The notes beneath the pieces are model-generated. The model was not told the origin of the DNA, ran no database searches, and saw nothing but the letters and a program-made list of their open reading frames with translations. Positions 32,930-45,023 of a stretch of DNA of 64,000 nucleotides are shown in pieces; position 1 is the stretch's first letter, and every line of letters starts with the position of its first letter. Origin of the DNA: Taenia hydatigena (taxonomy: Eukaryota; Platyhelminthes; Cestoda; Cyclophyllidea; Taeniidae); assembly GCA_036345935.2 (NCBI GenBank), contig JADWOT020000756.1:1-64000 (forward strand). Direction: 5' to 3'. Both the position numbers and the translations under genes were made by a program.

Positions 32930-33280
32930 GCTTTCATTCATATTAGTTTAGTTTTTCTTGTTAAAGCACTTTGTCACCTCGCCAATTTCGTACAGTGGGA
33001 AGAGGGCCCTGCCTCTGCCTTGCCTTTGTACCTCTGATACTGTCTAGCGTATCTGAGGCTGTTCTGCGATTAACGGTGCAAAGAAATTTGCTGAACAGGC
33101 ATTGACATGGTAACAGCAAGTTGCTAAAGAAGAAGGTAATTTGGAACTGAGAAGACCCTTGTGGGAAGATAGTGACACGCACTTGGCGGTGAAAGCAGTC
33201 GTTGCACTTGTGGTTACAGCAACTGCTGACGTAGCTTTGATGAGAAGGCAAATATGAGAGGTGGTTTAATGGATACCAAA
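32930..33280 (-). pseudogene. Ser/Thr-rich exon copy, minus strand
   Basis: In reverse complement it carries the CAGTTGCTGTAACCACAAGTGC and CATGTCAATGCCTGTTCAGC blocks of the arm exon, then TATCAGAGGTACAAAGGCAAGGC. The frame is broken and there is no donor. It pairs with 18,480-18,960 as the beta-side member of the nested palindrome. Confidence 0.5.
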
Positions 33281-34616
33281 ATCAAGGCAGTGATCGGAAC
33301 CCTGGAACTGAGAGAACTCCTTCTGTAACCATGATGTCAATGAGCGAGTCACATGCAAATACTTAATGCCCTTGGACGATCGTGGCTTCCCGTGCTGACA
33401 CGTGGATGAAAGAGGGCAGCTGGAATAGCGCACTTCCCCCTAATCCCGCATCATTACCTCTTTTGCACTTCTGCGTGGCGAAGTTGTCGACCCGATTCAG
33501 CCACTCGTATGAGTCACTGAAATGAGGTCTTTTCTTGCAAGCTCAAGCGACTCAAGTAGAGTTTATGCTCTAGCTGTTGCTGTTTCTCCAATCATATGCC
33601 TAAATATACAATTTTTACACTTTTATGCTCTACCTTACCTCGACGCATCTTGTCTACTTTTGTTCTCTACGCCATTAAGCCAGATTCAAAGGCGTTCAGT
33701 AGGAGAAGATCAGATTGCTCCAACATCTTGTGTTGCCGTTGATTGACTCATGCACTACGCATCGTCAGAAGACCGTACAGCGAGGAGAAGCTGGACAGTG
33801 TCAAGAACGGGCTAGAGACATGACATCTGATGGTAATGTTCACAAATCATCCAAGTTGTCTAAAATTTTGCGAAGAGCACCGAGTCTACTCAGTAGGGCA
33901 CTAAAGCCGACTTACCTGTTTCGCTACCGATAGAATCGTGGATGACACTTGTAGTGCCCTCCATAAGGTCACAGTCATGCTCATAAACAACTTAGATGAA
34001 CTTACGCACGGCAGATTCATGTCACTCATAAAGAGGGAAGAAAAAGCATTGCAAGTTGCTAAGCCAGTAGAAGAACGTTTTGTTGTGGCAAAACGCTAGA
34101 CTGGGTAGGAGCAAGTTTTGCAAAGCATGCGGTAGACACCGGTGGAGCTAGACCCATCTATTAACCACCAAGATACATACCACCTCCTTTGCTAAAAGGC
34201 AACCATCCAGTGGAAGGGATAAATCAAGATCAAAGTTACCGAGAGCTTCTGCGATAGTGCTAATGAAGAAGATCGACTATGGCTCGCGATTGTGCGTAGG
34301 CTATGGGAATCTGAACGCCGTAGCTAAGAAGGAAGCATTTCCTCTACTTTACTTGAGAGATTCGCTGGATTTGTCAGCTCAGCTTAAATAGTTCTCCATT
34401 CTTGATTCCGCTTTGGAATGGTGGAATGTAGAAGTGGCGGAAGAGAACAGATGGAAGGTACATAAATTTTGGACAATGCCATTTAGGTTGGCGTAGCGAT
34501 CACATTCAAACGCCATGTGTGGCCCGCAAAAGTAGATTTATTCCGAAACAAAAGTATAACCTATCTTGATGACCCCCTTTGTCTTTGATTTAGACAAATA
34601 AGAGCACAACGCCAAC

Positions 34617-34973
34617 CTAAAACTGCGCTAAGCCGCCTTTCAGCGACGAGCTATCACCCTTCTGAAGTATGCGATCGTCAGAATGGATGATATCGCCCAA
34701 ATATTGTACGTGACTAGAGAGCACATGACCAACACCACTCAACAGACAAAGCTCGGCATTTCTTAGATTCGGCAAGTCACTGCTTCCAAATAATCTTGCT
34801 TGCTGCCGCTGTAAATTACTCCACATCCCATTGAATCTGTCAGTATCTCTCGCATCGGTTCTGATCGACCGTCTGGAGCGCGTGTAGTGGGGTTGTCATT
34901 CCGCTAAGGAGACGCCATATTCGTCTAACTGCTCTTCCTCCGCCTGTTCCCTCTGTCTCGTGTTCTGACCCAT
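34617..34973 (-). pseudogene. Helical hydrophilic protein, second copy (one nonsense change)
   Basis: The ATG at 34,973 opens the same frame as 16,812-17,186 (MGQNTRQREQAEEEQLDEYG). A TGA at 34,898-34,896 replaces TGG after about 24 codons. Beyond it the frame is open to 34,617 with QQARLFGSSDLPNLRN preserved. Relative to copy 1 there is a 3-base insertion and a 9-base deletion, both in frame. A recently inactivated gene is the simplest reading; re-initiation downstream is possible. Confidence 0.45.
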
Positions 34974-35821
34974 CCAAGCAATGGACGACGCGATTCAAAA
35001 GATGCTGTGAAGTGATGCAGCAGGAAATGATGCACTTATCTCTATTCCTCAAATGATGCCTATTGCAGCGTCAACAAAAATGTGGCAATTTCTACATTGA
35101 AGTAGTTTTGCTTAGTTTAGCTTAGCCCTATGACAGCACGCCACCTCTGCCTATACCAGTAATTACAATGCATCATTAAAATCAACTTAGACTTACCAAA
35201 ACCCAATTGAAACCAGTATGCACTCTCTCACCTCTCAACACAGGAGTGGTGAGTCAAACAATCACTTTTGTTTAATGATTCGGTTGCAGCAAAAGGTAAC
35301 TGCTGCACTTCTGCTACTATCTGGGAACATTCCCGACAGTACTGAGCTATAAAAATACAAAAGAGGTGGTGGGCGGCTCTAAGAACGGCCAGAAGGCTAT
35401 TGCACAGAGCAGCACCACAACTTCTATTTGATTCCCATACACTAATAATTCAGCCTGTAAACTCATAAGGCAGTTTTGGTTTGCTCCACAAGATGCTTCT
35501 CTGGCTTCAGATAAGTCACTTCTATGCTTCTCCACCAAAGGACGCTCAAACACTGATGCCACAGGTGATGGTGCTTTGTCCAAAACGCAACATGAAACAA
35601 CCTCACCTTAAACATCTCGTCTACATCAACCAAAAAGCAAATTTATCATCACCTGCGCATACTCCTTCAATCCTGGCGTTCCTGCGTTTGCAAAGAAACA
35701 CGAATAAATAAGTGGCATTTTAAAATTTGCTAATGACGGAGAATTAACAGTAGCATACAACACTGTGGAGATACTATCATAGGTTGGCAAGAGAGGCGTA
35801 GGCATTAGGAACAGTGAGAAA

Positions 35822-36012
35822 TCAGGATTTCGTGAGCTTGTGCTGTTCAACATTAAAGTGTTGCCAGAAGACACAGTAAATCATTCCAGCGTCACCTTTA
35901 CCTCTTGACGCATAGTCCTCATGAACTTGACAATAGTGGCGATGTTTCCGCATCGATAAAGTGCACTTATAATCCTCTTTGAATGACGGACTTCTCATCT
36001 GCATTCGATTTG
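35822..36012 (-). other. Frame-locked beta exon module, copy 2
   Basis: The minus strand is open for 60 codons (MQMRSPSFKEDYKCTLSM, ending WQHFNVEQHKLTKS). The plus strand here reads RELVLFNIKVLPEDTVNHSS and a stop. It is the cleanest of the four copies for the minus reading. The acceptor seen in copies 1 and 3 is outside the repeat boundary here and absent. Confidence 0.35.
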
Positions 36013-36013
36013 A

Positions 36014-37439
36014 TTATGGTGCATGAAGATTTTACAAAGGTCCAAAGTGCTAAATATCGTGTTCTTCGGTCCCAGTAGGCAACAGTTTGTACATCCCACG
36101 CCCAAATTAGAGCCTTAGAATGGTGTCATTCTCAGTGATTATCTACAGTCTGCAAACATTATCTACATAGGTTCACTAACACACTTGAAGAAGACAAGCC
36201 ATTACTGAATTGCTTGCACTCTAGAAGCAAGCAACTCGAAATCCATTACCATAATTTCCATCGAACTACCAGTTATCAGATCTCTATACCGCTTCAGCCG
36301 AAGCTATCATTACACGACATGAGGTGATGAGGAACATCACTTAAAAGGATATGTAGGATTAAGGATGAAGTAACTAACGCGGTGTCTAGATCTCCGGATT
36401 TCATAATTTCTTCAAATATTACCGACTAGATGTACTGCAGCAACAAATGCTTGGTCTTCTAGAGGGACTTGTAGGGAACGCCTTCGTTTGCGATTGGAAA
36501 AAATATGAAGTGTAGACTATCGAAGTAATGGTCGAATGATTTTTGAGTCTGATCATCAAACTCTCCAATGCAAAAGTGCTTGTCATCACAAGTCAGTCAC
36601 TTATTTAGCTAGCAATTGGAAATGCATCGCTCAACTTTATGTTCCATGCAATAGCAGAAAAGGTAATGCTGACAGATTTGAAAGCATATTTTTTAGTTAT
36701 TCCACATGGGTAACACTTATTTGGCGAGCATTTACAATTCTTCTAATTAATGTAAGTGTTTAGGTTGTTTCATCATCACAATTATTTGTTGCTGAGAGTC
36801 CTTAGCATTCCAACATCCGATTCTTGTGCTGCCAAAAATGGGGAAATACAACTTGATAAGTAGTGCATCCATCATGAGAATGTTACTTTTTAAGCTGCTT
36901 CTCCATCACACTCATATCTGATCGCCATGGTGGAAAAACAATCAAGGTTTGGCAATCTAGGTAATGCGGAGCACTTTAAAGCACACAAGCATCAATAGTC
37001 CTTTGCATTGTCTTCCGCCTCCGTTACACGCACAGTGATGCACGAGTGTCAGCTGAAGTGAAGAGGCACAAAGATAAGTGACATTTGCTTCCAAGGAACC
37101 ACAAGACACCACGAACCACCGATCGAGTGAAAAAAAACAAATCATACGGCATTCTCTCGTCTTCTACCATTCATCTTGCTTCCCAAGTTATCGTCGTTTC
37201 CACCACCCAATTCTTCGTCAGTGCTTCAGTACTTCTTTGTCAGCTACTCACCTTTGGTTTGCTTCTCAGCCTCCATCGCCACTGCTTCTATTCCAATCTC
37301 TCTGACACCCTTAACCGCACATTTCACCGTGTTAACGTCAAAAGACCAGAAGACATTAAAAGCATAAAAATTATAAACAAGTTATGTCATTAGCTTCTTT
37401 TTCTCTCCTGCTTTATCTTTCCTTCCTTCTCCTTATCCT
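36014..37439. other. Unique-looking stretch, no supported gene
   Basis: Lies between the end of beta copy 2 and the gamma module. No mirror partner near 14.3-15.7 kb was recognised; the left side there holds the lysine-rich frame instead. Only short frames occur. Confidence 0.5.
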
Positions 37440-39070
37440 TATTTTTGTCACAACTGGTATCCTAGTGTGTTTCACTAGGAGTAGCGTCTTTGAGTGTGGC
37501 GTTCAATAGAAACCTATAAATCTTCCACAAAATTGATTTTTGTATGGTCCACTCGAACACATGGCTAGGAAAGTGGGTCAATAGAGAAATTTACGAACAT
37601 GCAGAAGAAAGAAGGAAGGAAATAAGAAATTCAGTGCCCCAGCACCGTGCAGAGACATCCCCATGTTGACCTTTCCCATCCTTTCCTCTGCTTACTTTTC
37701 GTAAACCTCTCGCTTTTGCCTCGCACTCAATCATTCATTCGTCGCTTTTGGTCGAAAAATCAAGTCGCTCTGCTCAGGTTAGTGAGGTTTGCTCACCGCC
37801 ATTGCACACCCTGGTGCAAGACAACAACTAGTCTTTGCATGAAATTGGCGTAATCGGCAGAAACGCACCTTCGCTCACGGCATAGTAATGGCAAGGGGTA
37901 AGTTTCCAATGCACAATAGGCGTCTCCTCATAAAAGCCGAGGACAAGCAGTCACAACGAGGCAGCGCATTTAAGTCAAAGCGCATAAATATCGGTGATTT
38001 TCTCATTCTCTTCCTTCCCCTTGCATGCAATAGGATGCACATAACTTAATCAAGTCACAAAAGCCCAAAAGTGAGTGACGCCTATTCCCTCAAAACCACC
38101 TACAAGTAGTACTGACTAAAGTTTACGCCAGATGGCACTAGGCGACACCACACGACACGTGTTGTAATCGATTAGCACGTGTCCGGTTCAAATCAGTCTA
38201 CCACACGACAAACTGTCAGACATGCTGTTCTACGTGTCGTACGCCTACATTTATTCATCTTGCTGTGCCACTCTGCCCTTCTTGTCATTCACTTATTCGT
38301 TGGTGCCTCTCTCCTGCCTCGTTTCATTCTTGCCCCTAGCCTTATTCGTATCCCTTACTTTCGCCGCAACCCTCTTTACCTCCTCATCACTCCAAGCCTT
38401 TCAATCCTTCATTTCAGACACCTCGAAAGGACGAAAGCAAATAGATACCATAGAAAATAGGGGTAAATTTTTATGCCATCACCCCTTCCTCCGACTGTGC
38501 TACTCTCCTCTGTTCTGGAATTCACTTGCATGCGTCATTTCAATATTTTCACATTCGATATCCAGCATAATCACATAGAAAGAGAGCTATGACTAGCCGC
38601 TTTACGCGTCATTAAGATGATTTCCTCAAAGTTTACCTAGCCACGCGTCCAGATGAGTAAGCACTTAAGTCAGTTCAGGAATAGATGGTAGAAATATAGA
38701 AAGCAATAAAGAAGGCCACACCAGAGCAATGTAGGGGGTCATCCTACGGCGTCTATTTCCAATCCTCTTCTGTCCATTTCCATCCTTACTCCTTCCACAT
38801 CAGCGACTTCTCGTCCCTTCACCCCTATCCTAATCATTTCCTATCTCCACTAGCCAAAAATTCATGTTACCCGACCCCTGCCGAAAAAACGCATAGATCA
38901 CCATTGCCTTTCGTAATACAAAACAGCAATTATTCCAAGCACAGAAGTAGGAGTACGCATCAGAAATGTCCCTTTGTTAGCTCAATAGCAATATTTATGG
39001 GCGGGTCGCCAAGTCCTCATCTATCGAGCATGCTTCATCCCCACAGGCGTCTTATGCGCTAAAATTGAAG
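37440..39070 (+). repeat. Gamma module, diverged rearranged arm copy
   Basis: Bases 37,440-37,780 match 21,780-22,250 in direct orientation (GGTATCCTAGTG.GTTTCAC, then GCACCGTGCAGAGACATCC). Bases 37,790-39,000 match 27,840-29,000 in direct orientation (CCAGATGGCACT, the membrane-protein frame, TAGCCAC..GTC.GATGA). It therefore joins pieces from what are now opposite arms, so an inversion must have occurred in one lineage. Identity is about 65-70%. Confidence 0.7.
38222..38578 (+). CDS. Small membrane protein paralogue (118 aa)
   Basis: An ATG-to-stop frame aligned in register with 28,295-28,597: MLFYVSYAYIYSSCC, a long hydrophobic block with LVPLSCLVSFLPLALFVSLT, a KGRKQIDTIEN loop and a second hydrophobic end. 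The length differs by 18 codons. Keeping the same frame, topology and KQID loop across strongly diverged DNA is the main argument that the family codes for protein. The Ser/Phe/Leu composition is also what pyrimidine-rich DNA gives, so caution applies. Confidence 0.3.
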   Translation: MLFYVSYAYIYSSCCATLPFLSFTYSLVPLSCLVSFLPLALFVSLTFAATLFTSSSLQAFQSFISDTSKGRKQIDTIENRGKFLCHHPFLRLCYSPLFWNSLACVISIFSHSISSIIT

Positions 39071-39136
39071 TCCGCCTTAACATTTTAATTAGGCTTGCAG
39101 TAATGTAAATTGGGGTCTTCTCTTTCTTTCTCGCAG

Positions 39137-39250
39137 ACACCAGAGATTAAAGTACACATGGAAAGGCAAAGACTCTTGTCCACGCCTTCTTCCTCATATC
39201 CTACTCCAACGCATCTTCGGAGATTGTTTCCTTTGTCGCCTACTGCACTC
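39137..39250 (+). pseudogene. Alpha exon, plus-strand member of copy B
   Basis: A strong acceptor (TTCTCTTTCTTTCTCGCAG) ends at 39,136. The body aligns with the 40,497-40,381 exon, but the donor CATCTTCG|GTGAGT has become CATCTTCGGAGATT and the frame has a stop after four codons. Probably dead. Confidence 0.4.
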
Positions 39251-39499
39251 TATTCACTCACACGTATTGCGCCTTGCAAGAGACGAATTTTCTCCATATG
39301 GCGCATGAGTTTTGCCAGTTTCATGTGCCGCGCCCACTTCAGCCTGAAATAAGCGGAGGTATAAGGTTACAGGAAGAAAAAAGCAATTAGATGAAGAAAA
39401 GTCATTTGGTAGATGGCTAATAGAATGTTAGCAAAGTGAAGAGTCGAGATGGAATGGCCAAAGAACTAGCCACCTTACGAACGAACAAGGGAGAGTTTA

Positions 39500-42400
39500 T
39501 TGCGCATAGGACGAAAATGTCGATTCAATCAGCTAGAAAAACAAGCTAGAAGTTGAGAACAAGATGAATGGGCCTTTACAACCACATACACACAAGCAAA
39601 CACAAGTTTCTAACTGTTTTTGTGTGATATCAATTCGGGCGACTACCCAAACGATGGAAATAAAGGTAAACAGTGCCACGCATACAAACTTAGACAAGCA
39701 GTCAGAGAGGCGTAGATACATAGTGGAAGTGGAGCAGGCGGTCTGGAGTGGAAAGCCAGTAAAATTTTTACAAAAAGAATAAAAGGAGTAGACAGTGAGG
39801 TGAACAGGTAGGAATTCGACCAGCTAAAAAATTACGAAGCAGTAGGAGCAACACGCCCACCCTCGCTCTCCACAGGCTTAGTGAAGGAGGAGTAGAAGTA
39901 GGAGATGGAATTGAGGCGAAGTAGTGTAGTACAACCTAAAGCGACAGAAAGATAGAATTAGAGATTTGATGGTAATCATAGCTAAACTTTGTTAGGACAC
40001 GATTTTGTCTCGAGCAGAGCGTGATTGATTAAGGTCCAGTCTAGCCTATGCTAGTCTGATCTAGGCGATAAATCGGCGCATTATTAACTCATGTTGCAAT
40101 CGAGATTGAGACTAGTAGAGAGATGAAACGGAAACTACAATGAGGGCACCGGCAGACGGTGCGGTAGGAAGAGAGGGTTAGAGAATCTTAAAGGAGGCAA
40201 AAAAGCGAAATGTTCTATTAGCATTAAAGTGAAAAATAAGGTAAGAAGCTGGATTGTAGAGAATACTCACTCCCCTATTCCGTATGTATTTTATGCGAGG
40301 AGCACAAACGGTATGACATTAGGTAAGACGCAATACGTGTGGGCATACAGAGTGCAGTATGCGAAAAAGCAGACACTCACCGAAGATGCGTTGGGGTGAC
40401 AATGAGAAAAAGAGGCGTAGACAAGAGGGCTCCTCTCCATTAATTCCCAAGACGTCATCAGGTCTACTTCTAGTCTGCGTGCCTTGATCTCTAATGTCTG
40501 CGCGATGGAAAGAGAACACCTCAACTCTCCTTGAAATGAGTTGTGTCGAGTTGATCAGGTGGGTCACTTTAAATGGCCTTACTCGAGATTGTCATAATCT
40601 AGCCTAGGTTGCTAATGTTGTCTATTCTGACTCAGTCTAACATAGTCAAGCCTGGACGTGCGTACCGCGCTACAGTTCTTCCGCAGTGGGATATGAACAT
40701 TGAGCGAGTCGTTGTACACCAGCAGTTCTCCTTATACTGCTGCTTATTTGGGGATTCGAGACATGAAAAGTAAGTGCGGCACAGTAAGCGTAGTGCAGGA
40801 TTGAATTTCGGTTTTAGGAATCGGCAATTCACCCCTAAAGATTGCTTTGGGGTTAACGAAGAGGCTTTTCTGATGCGAATGGCAATAGGGGTCCATTCGC
40901 CATCGGTAGGAGCAAAGAAATAAGGATTTAAGCAGAAAGGAACAAAGAAACGGTCAAATTGAAGCGCGAAGGCAAGAAGTTGTGCGTATGGATCTGCGAT
41001 GCGGTGTTCATCATTTCTTTCTTACTTTCTCCCATCCTTTTCTACGCTGATTCAGTTTCCCACTCATCTAGCTATGTGAGTGAGTAAAATAGAAAGGAAC
41101 TGGCTTAGTGAAAAACATTTAACTTTTTCGAATGACACACTAGAAGAGGCTAATCATAGTCTTTTTTCTATGCGATTCACACTAAATACCAGATGTGATA
41201 ATATTGAAATGACGTGCGCAAACAAAGTAAGGATTGAGAGTAGCACACGGATGGATCGTGGGTAGGAAGGAAGGGGAAGCAGGAGCATGTATGGAAAGAG
41301 CGAAACACCTGCATAATACTATTGAGGAGAAAGGAAGACAAGTGTTTGAGAAGCATGAAATATCTTCTTGCTCTCTCAAACAATCTATTCTTAAGACTGC
41401 ACTGCCTGATATAACCTAATCCGCTTTACTTTCTTTGCCCCATATGCTCAAATCCAAACCACTTTATCTTTGCCCTGAGTGCACGAATTCCTCCCTATTT
41501 TCATATTTTTCTTTGTTTCCGCATTCTCTCAGCTCTGTTTGCCAATGTAGACAATTTGCATTTTGGTTACGCCTACAATGCCAGATTTTATAACAAGAAA
41601 TGCTGCATAAGTTTCCAAAAGAAGCAAGCTGCCAAATCTCGATTGTCAGCTATTCTCGATCAAAAGAGGTAAAAGAGAACGTGTCTCTGAATCCGAGTGT
41701 CCCAGCTTTCCTTGTCCCGATCGACACACTACACATCGGCCACACCTGCGTTGTCCGGGTTTAAAACGAGAAATGCCATAACTTTCTTTGCCAAATGGAA
41801 TTCCTACATAACAGACGCGCCAAAATTAATTGATTTGCGAACAAAAACTACCGCAAACAATCAAAGAAAAAAACCGGAATGTTGAGTTTTAGTTCTGACC
41901 GGTTCTGGATCAAAAGGGAGAGAAGAGTTTTGCTCTATACACTTGTTGGAAGCATTTACAGAATTAAATTGGCTTATGACTTTCAACTTGGATCATTTTT
42001 GGTCGCAGAGGTACCCGACTGTTTGAGTGTAGTTTATCAATTATCTGTGGCAAACTAGGCGCTCCCATCATCGGCCAAACCTTACTTTTTACAATTTGGT
42101 TTGAGAACTGCCGCAAGTAACTACTAAATGATTTAAGCTGCTAAATTACAATTCTGATCGATTCTGGATCTAAGCAAACAGAACATAACGGAGCTCTATA
42201 TGCTTGCGTTAGTTTGGCTTCCTTCGCCAAAATAGTCCACTTAACTGTCGTCCAGGTTCAAATTTTTGTTGCATAACTTAAGGAACATCGCAGCTACCAG
42301 CGACGAAAGAAACAGCTGAGTACAAGATTGAATAACTGTAGGTGGGAAGCCAAGAAAGTGGATCTCAGCTATGCACTAAAGCTAGCCTAGTTTACGTATT

Positions 42401-43611
42401 AAAATCATTCGCATTAAATTGTGTTCATTTCTAAGCATTAAATGTCTTACAATCGAACTGTACTTCGCTGAAACGCAAGCAACCCAACGTTTGGGGCCTA
42501 ATCCTAATTAACGTTAGATTGGGATTAACCAATCATGCGGAAGTGCGATATCCATTCACCCTGGCTGTTTGTTAATGCAAACTCTTGGTAGAGCCGCATG
42601 ATACCAAATGTTATAGAATCAGAGGAGACCTACGTTTTTAACACCACACAAGATAATGGCTGGGGCCTTATTGGAATAACTTTAAGACCAATGTGAGGAA
42701 TACTTAGAGCACAAAGCAATTGAGCTAATTTGGCGCTTTTCACCCATGTTATGCCTTATGCTTACAATGATCACGGCTACCAGTACAAGTCTAATACCAT
42801 TCTGACCTCTCCAATGGCAGTGGAACGCGGTGAGCAGCTCTTCCGTAAATAAATCCTTTTCTCGCCTTGCTTTGAAGGCTTCTAGCTAAAACCCTAAAGC
42901 TATTAAATAACTTAACTTGACTAGGACTTTAACGTAGTTTACAGATATGCGTACCACAGACATTTGTATGAAGCGATTTCACTGCGCATTAATGACTCAT
43001 GTCTTGGAATAAAAAGCAAAGCAACTGTCTAGTAAATAGCTGTTGTTAGTTTATGCACAAAAGCATGGTAAGGAATCATAAAATGGATTTAATTCTTACC
43101 TGAGTTACATGTAAAGTGATGCCAAAGGCAGAATTCTAACCCTGAAGTGGTGGGTAGAGGACTCATGATTAGCAGATTATGCTCCAGTCAGACGCAACAC
43201 GCTCCAGTGAAATTTTATGCCTCACAAGCTCATTTTTACCAAGCGATTTCTAGTATATAGGATAAGCCTTTTAAGATATACGGCCTTCTGCCAAAATCAT
43301 GACGTTTTAGTGTATCAAAGGACCCAATTTACCAACGAGATGGAAAGCAGTTACCGCTAATGACCTCAAAATGATGAGCGATTTGATTAGCTTAAAGACT
43401 TGTGCTGCTTAACAAAACACGCAATCTGCAGTTAAATTGTGTCTTAGAAATTATGAATCTCAAGTGCACTTATTTTCGGCCTTAAACGCTACATGAAGTA
43501 TTACATTTGATGTGCAGGACCAAATGATTAAGATTCACAGACATTATTCGAATGAAATCTATCACTACTTAAGCGCATGTGTCCAAACTTAGTAAAATTT
43601 ATTCATTGCAC
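39500..43611 (+). repeat. Alpha module, copy B
   Basis: Collinear with 9,230-13,330. It ends at a sharp junction with the first tandem beta copy at about 43,611: the last alpha match is ATCACTACTTAAGCGCATGTGTCC, followed by CTTGCAGCATCAAC of beta. Confidence 0.8.
40381..40497 (-). CDS. Alpha exon, copy B (splice sites intact)
   Basis: On the minus strand an acceptor (TTTCCATCGCGCAG) precedes 40,497 and a donor (CATCTTCG|GTGAGT) follows 40,381, giving a 117-base exon. The frame reads ADIRDQGTQTRSRPDDVL. Copy C matches with ADIRDRGTQTRSGSDDVL. The first 18 codons are conserved with several third-position changes, as expected of coding sequence. Exons upstream and downstream could not be assigned. 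No domain was recognised. Confidence 0.4.
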
Positions 43612-44216
43612 TTGCAGCATCAACAAAATTGCGGCAATCCCCTACGTCGAGTTGCTTTGGCATACGGAAGTTGACACAAGTGAAGTTTTGGGCAGCCCAT
43701 TGGCCCAAAATATCCGTGATTGTGTAAAAAAACAGTTCTAATTGACGTCACTACGTTAGCCGTTCGACAACATGTCATCTCAATCTGTCCTAGTAATTAC
43801 AATTTAGTATTCAAATCAACTTTGACTTGCCGAAACCTAGCCTAAACCATTACGCAGTTTATGTACTCACTCACCCATCAACACAAAAGCGGTGCGCTAG
43901 ACAGCCATTTTTACTTAATGATTCCGTCGTAGCAAAATGTGACTGCTGCACTCTCACCACAATCTGGAGACTCTTCTGGCGCATCACAGTGGACCGCCCC
44001 ACTTCACACACCCCAGACACGTCGATCAACAAGGAAATTTATCATCAACTGCGCAAACTCACTCAACACCCATGTTCCTTTCTTTGCGAAGAAACACACA
44101 AAAATGCGTAACATTTTTTTATTTGCTAATGATGAAAATGAACAGGAACACACAACACTGTGGAGATATCATCACTGCTTGTATAGGGAAATGTAGGTAT
44201 CAGGAACAGTGGGGAT

Positions 44217-44430
44217 TCAGAATCTAGAGAGTTTGTGCTGTTCAACATCAAAGTGCTGCCAGAAGACAGAGGCGATCATTCCAGCGTCCCATTTCCCTCT
44301 TGACGCGTGGTTTTCGTGGGCTTCACGATAGTAGCGGTGTTTCCACACCGACAAATTGCACTTACAATCCACTTTGGACAGGCGAACCTCTCGTCTACAT
44401 TCAATCCACACACTGTCGACATTTGAACCT
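44217..44430 (-). other. Frame-locked beta exon module, copy 3
   Basis: The acceptor TGTTTCCGTTTCGCAG lies at about 44,431-44,446 on the minus strand, followed by a frame with CKCNLSVWKHRYYREAHEN and ending WQHFDVEQHKLSRF. The plus strand reads REFVLFNIKVLPED. With copy 1 it shows that the acceptor itself is conserved between copies in opposite orientations. Confidence 0.35.
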
Positions 44431-44777
44431 GCGAAACGGAAACAGCAAGCATGGATTCGGGAAAGTCTTGATATATAAGAAGGAAATAAGGTCTAAACAG
44501 AGGTGCTGCAGAGGTGTCACGCGAAGCAGGAAGTGATATGCCACGCTATACAAGGAATAGACATCATTTATCAAGAATGACACAGACCAGTGCCAGTGTC
44601 TGTGTGCAACGAAGTACGGTGGTAAGCAAAGTTTCTTATGAAAGGGGGCATCTACAATCTTGGATACCCGTACCAGCGGGAGACGTCAACCTAGTCAGCA
44701 ATTAGACACTTGAAAGGTGTAGATGTCTATCAGCCAGTGGATATCCCGAAAATGTTGGTTTTCAGCTCACCCACACA

Positions 44778-45023
44778 GTGTTGTTAGGTAAACTTCACAA
44801 TTCCCAGTGCCTGCGTGACACAAGTACTCAATGCCTTCAGGTGCGCCTCCTATTGAAGCATCTTCTCCTATCTTGCATCCACCCAAAAGGACATCACAAT
44901 CGCAGAAGAAGTGATACGATAGCCATGAAACTGTCCCTTCTGCACACCACGTTACACACGTGCTGCGGTCTGGTCTGGATTGCAATTAGGACAAAACATT
45001 TTTCAAATGGTGTGCACCAATGA
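44778..45023 (+). CDS. Beta-module frame, unknown product (81 codons), copy 2
   Basis: Open in the same register as 15,431-15,066, with LLGKLHNSQCLRDTSTQC and LLLKHLLLSCIHPKGHHN, ending NGVHQ. There is no ATG; it begins after ACACAGTG. The second tandem unit retains the later part of the DNA (GGCATGGAACTGCC.CTTCT) but not the frame. Confidence 0.2.
   Translation: MLLGKLHNSQCLRDTSTQCLQVRLLLKHLLLSCIHPKGHHNRRRSDTIAMKLSLLHTTLHTCCGLVWIAIRTKHFSNGVHQ

Larger units (their letters stand above)
32684..36013 (-). repeat. Beta module, copy 2 (second-layer right arm)
   Basis: The reverse complement of 15,768-19,110, about 85% identical by eye, less at the outer end. From about 35,060 to 36,000 it also matches 43,612-44,400 in direct orientation (TGCAGC.TCAACAAAA, TTACCAAAACCCAATTG against TTGCCGAAACCTAGCC). 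Confidence 0.85.
39100..40540. repeat. Local inverted repeat inside alpha copy B
   Basis: 39,110-39,290 on the plus strand and 40,310-40,540 on the minus strand carry the same alpha exon and flanks (CTTTCTTTCTCGCAGACA; CCAACGCATCTTCGG; CACACGTATTGCGCCTT). The centre is near 39.83 kb with about 1 kb of unpaired sequence between. It repeats, at small scale, the head-to-head layout of the large palindrome. Confidence 0.7.
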
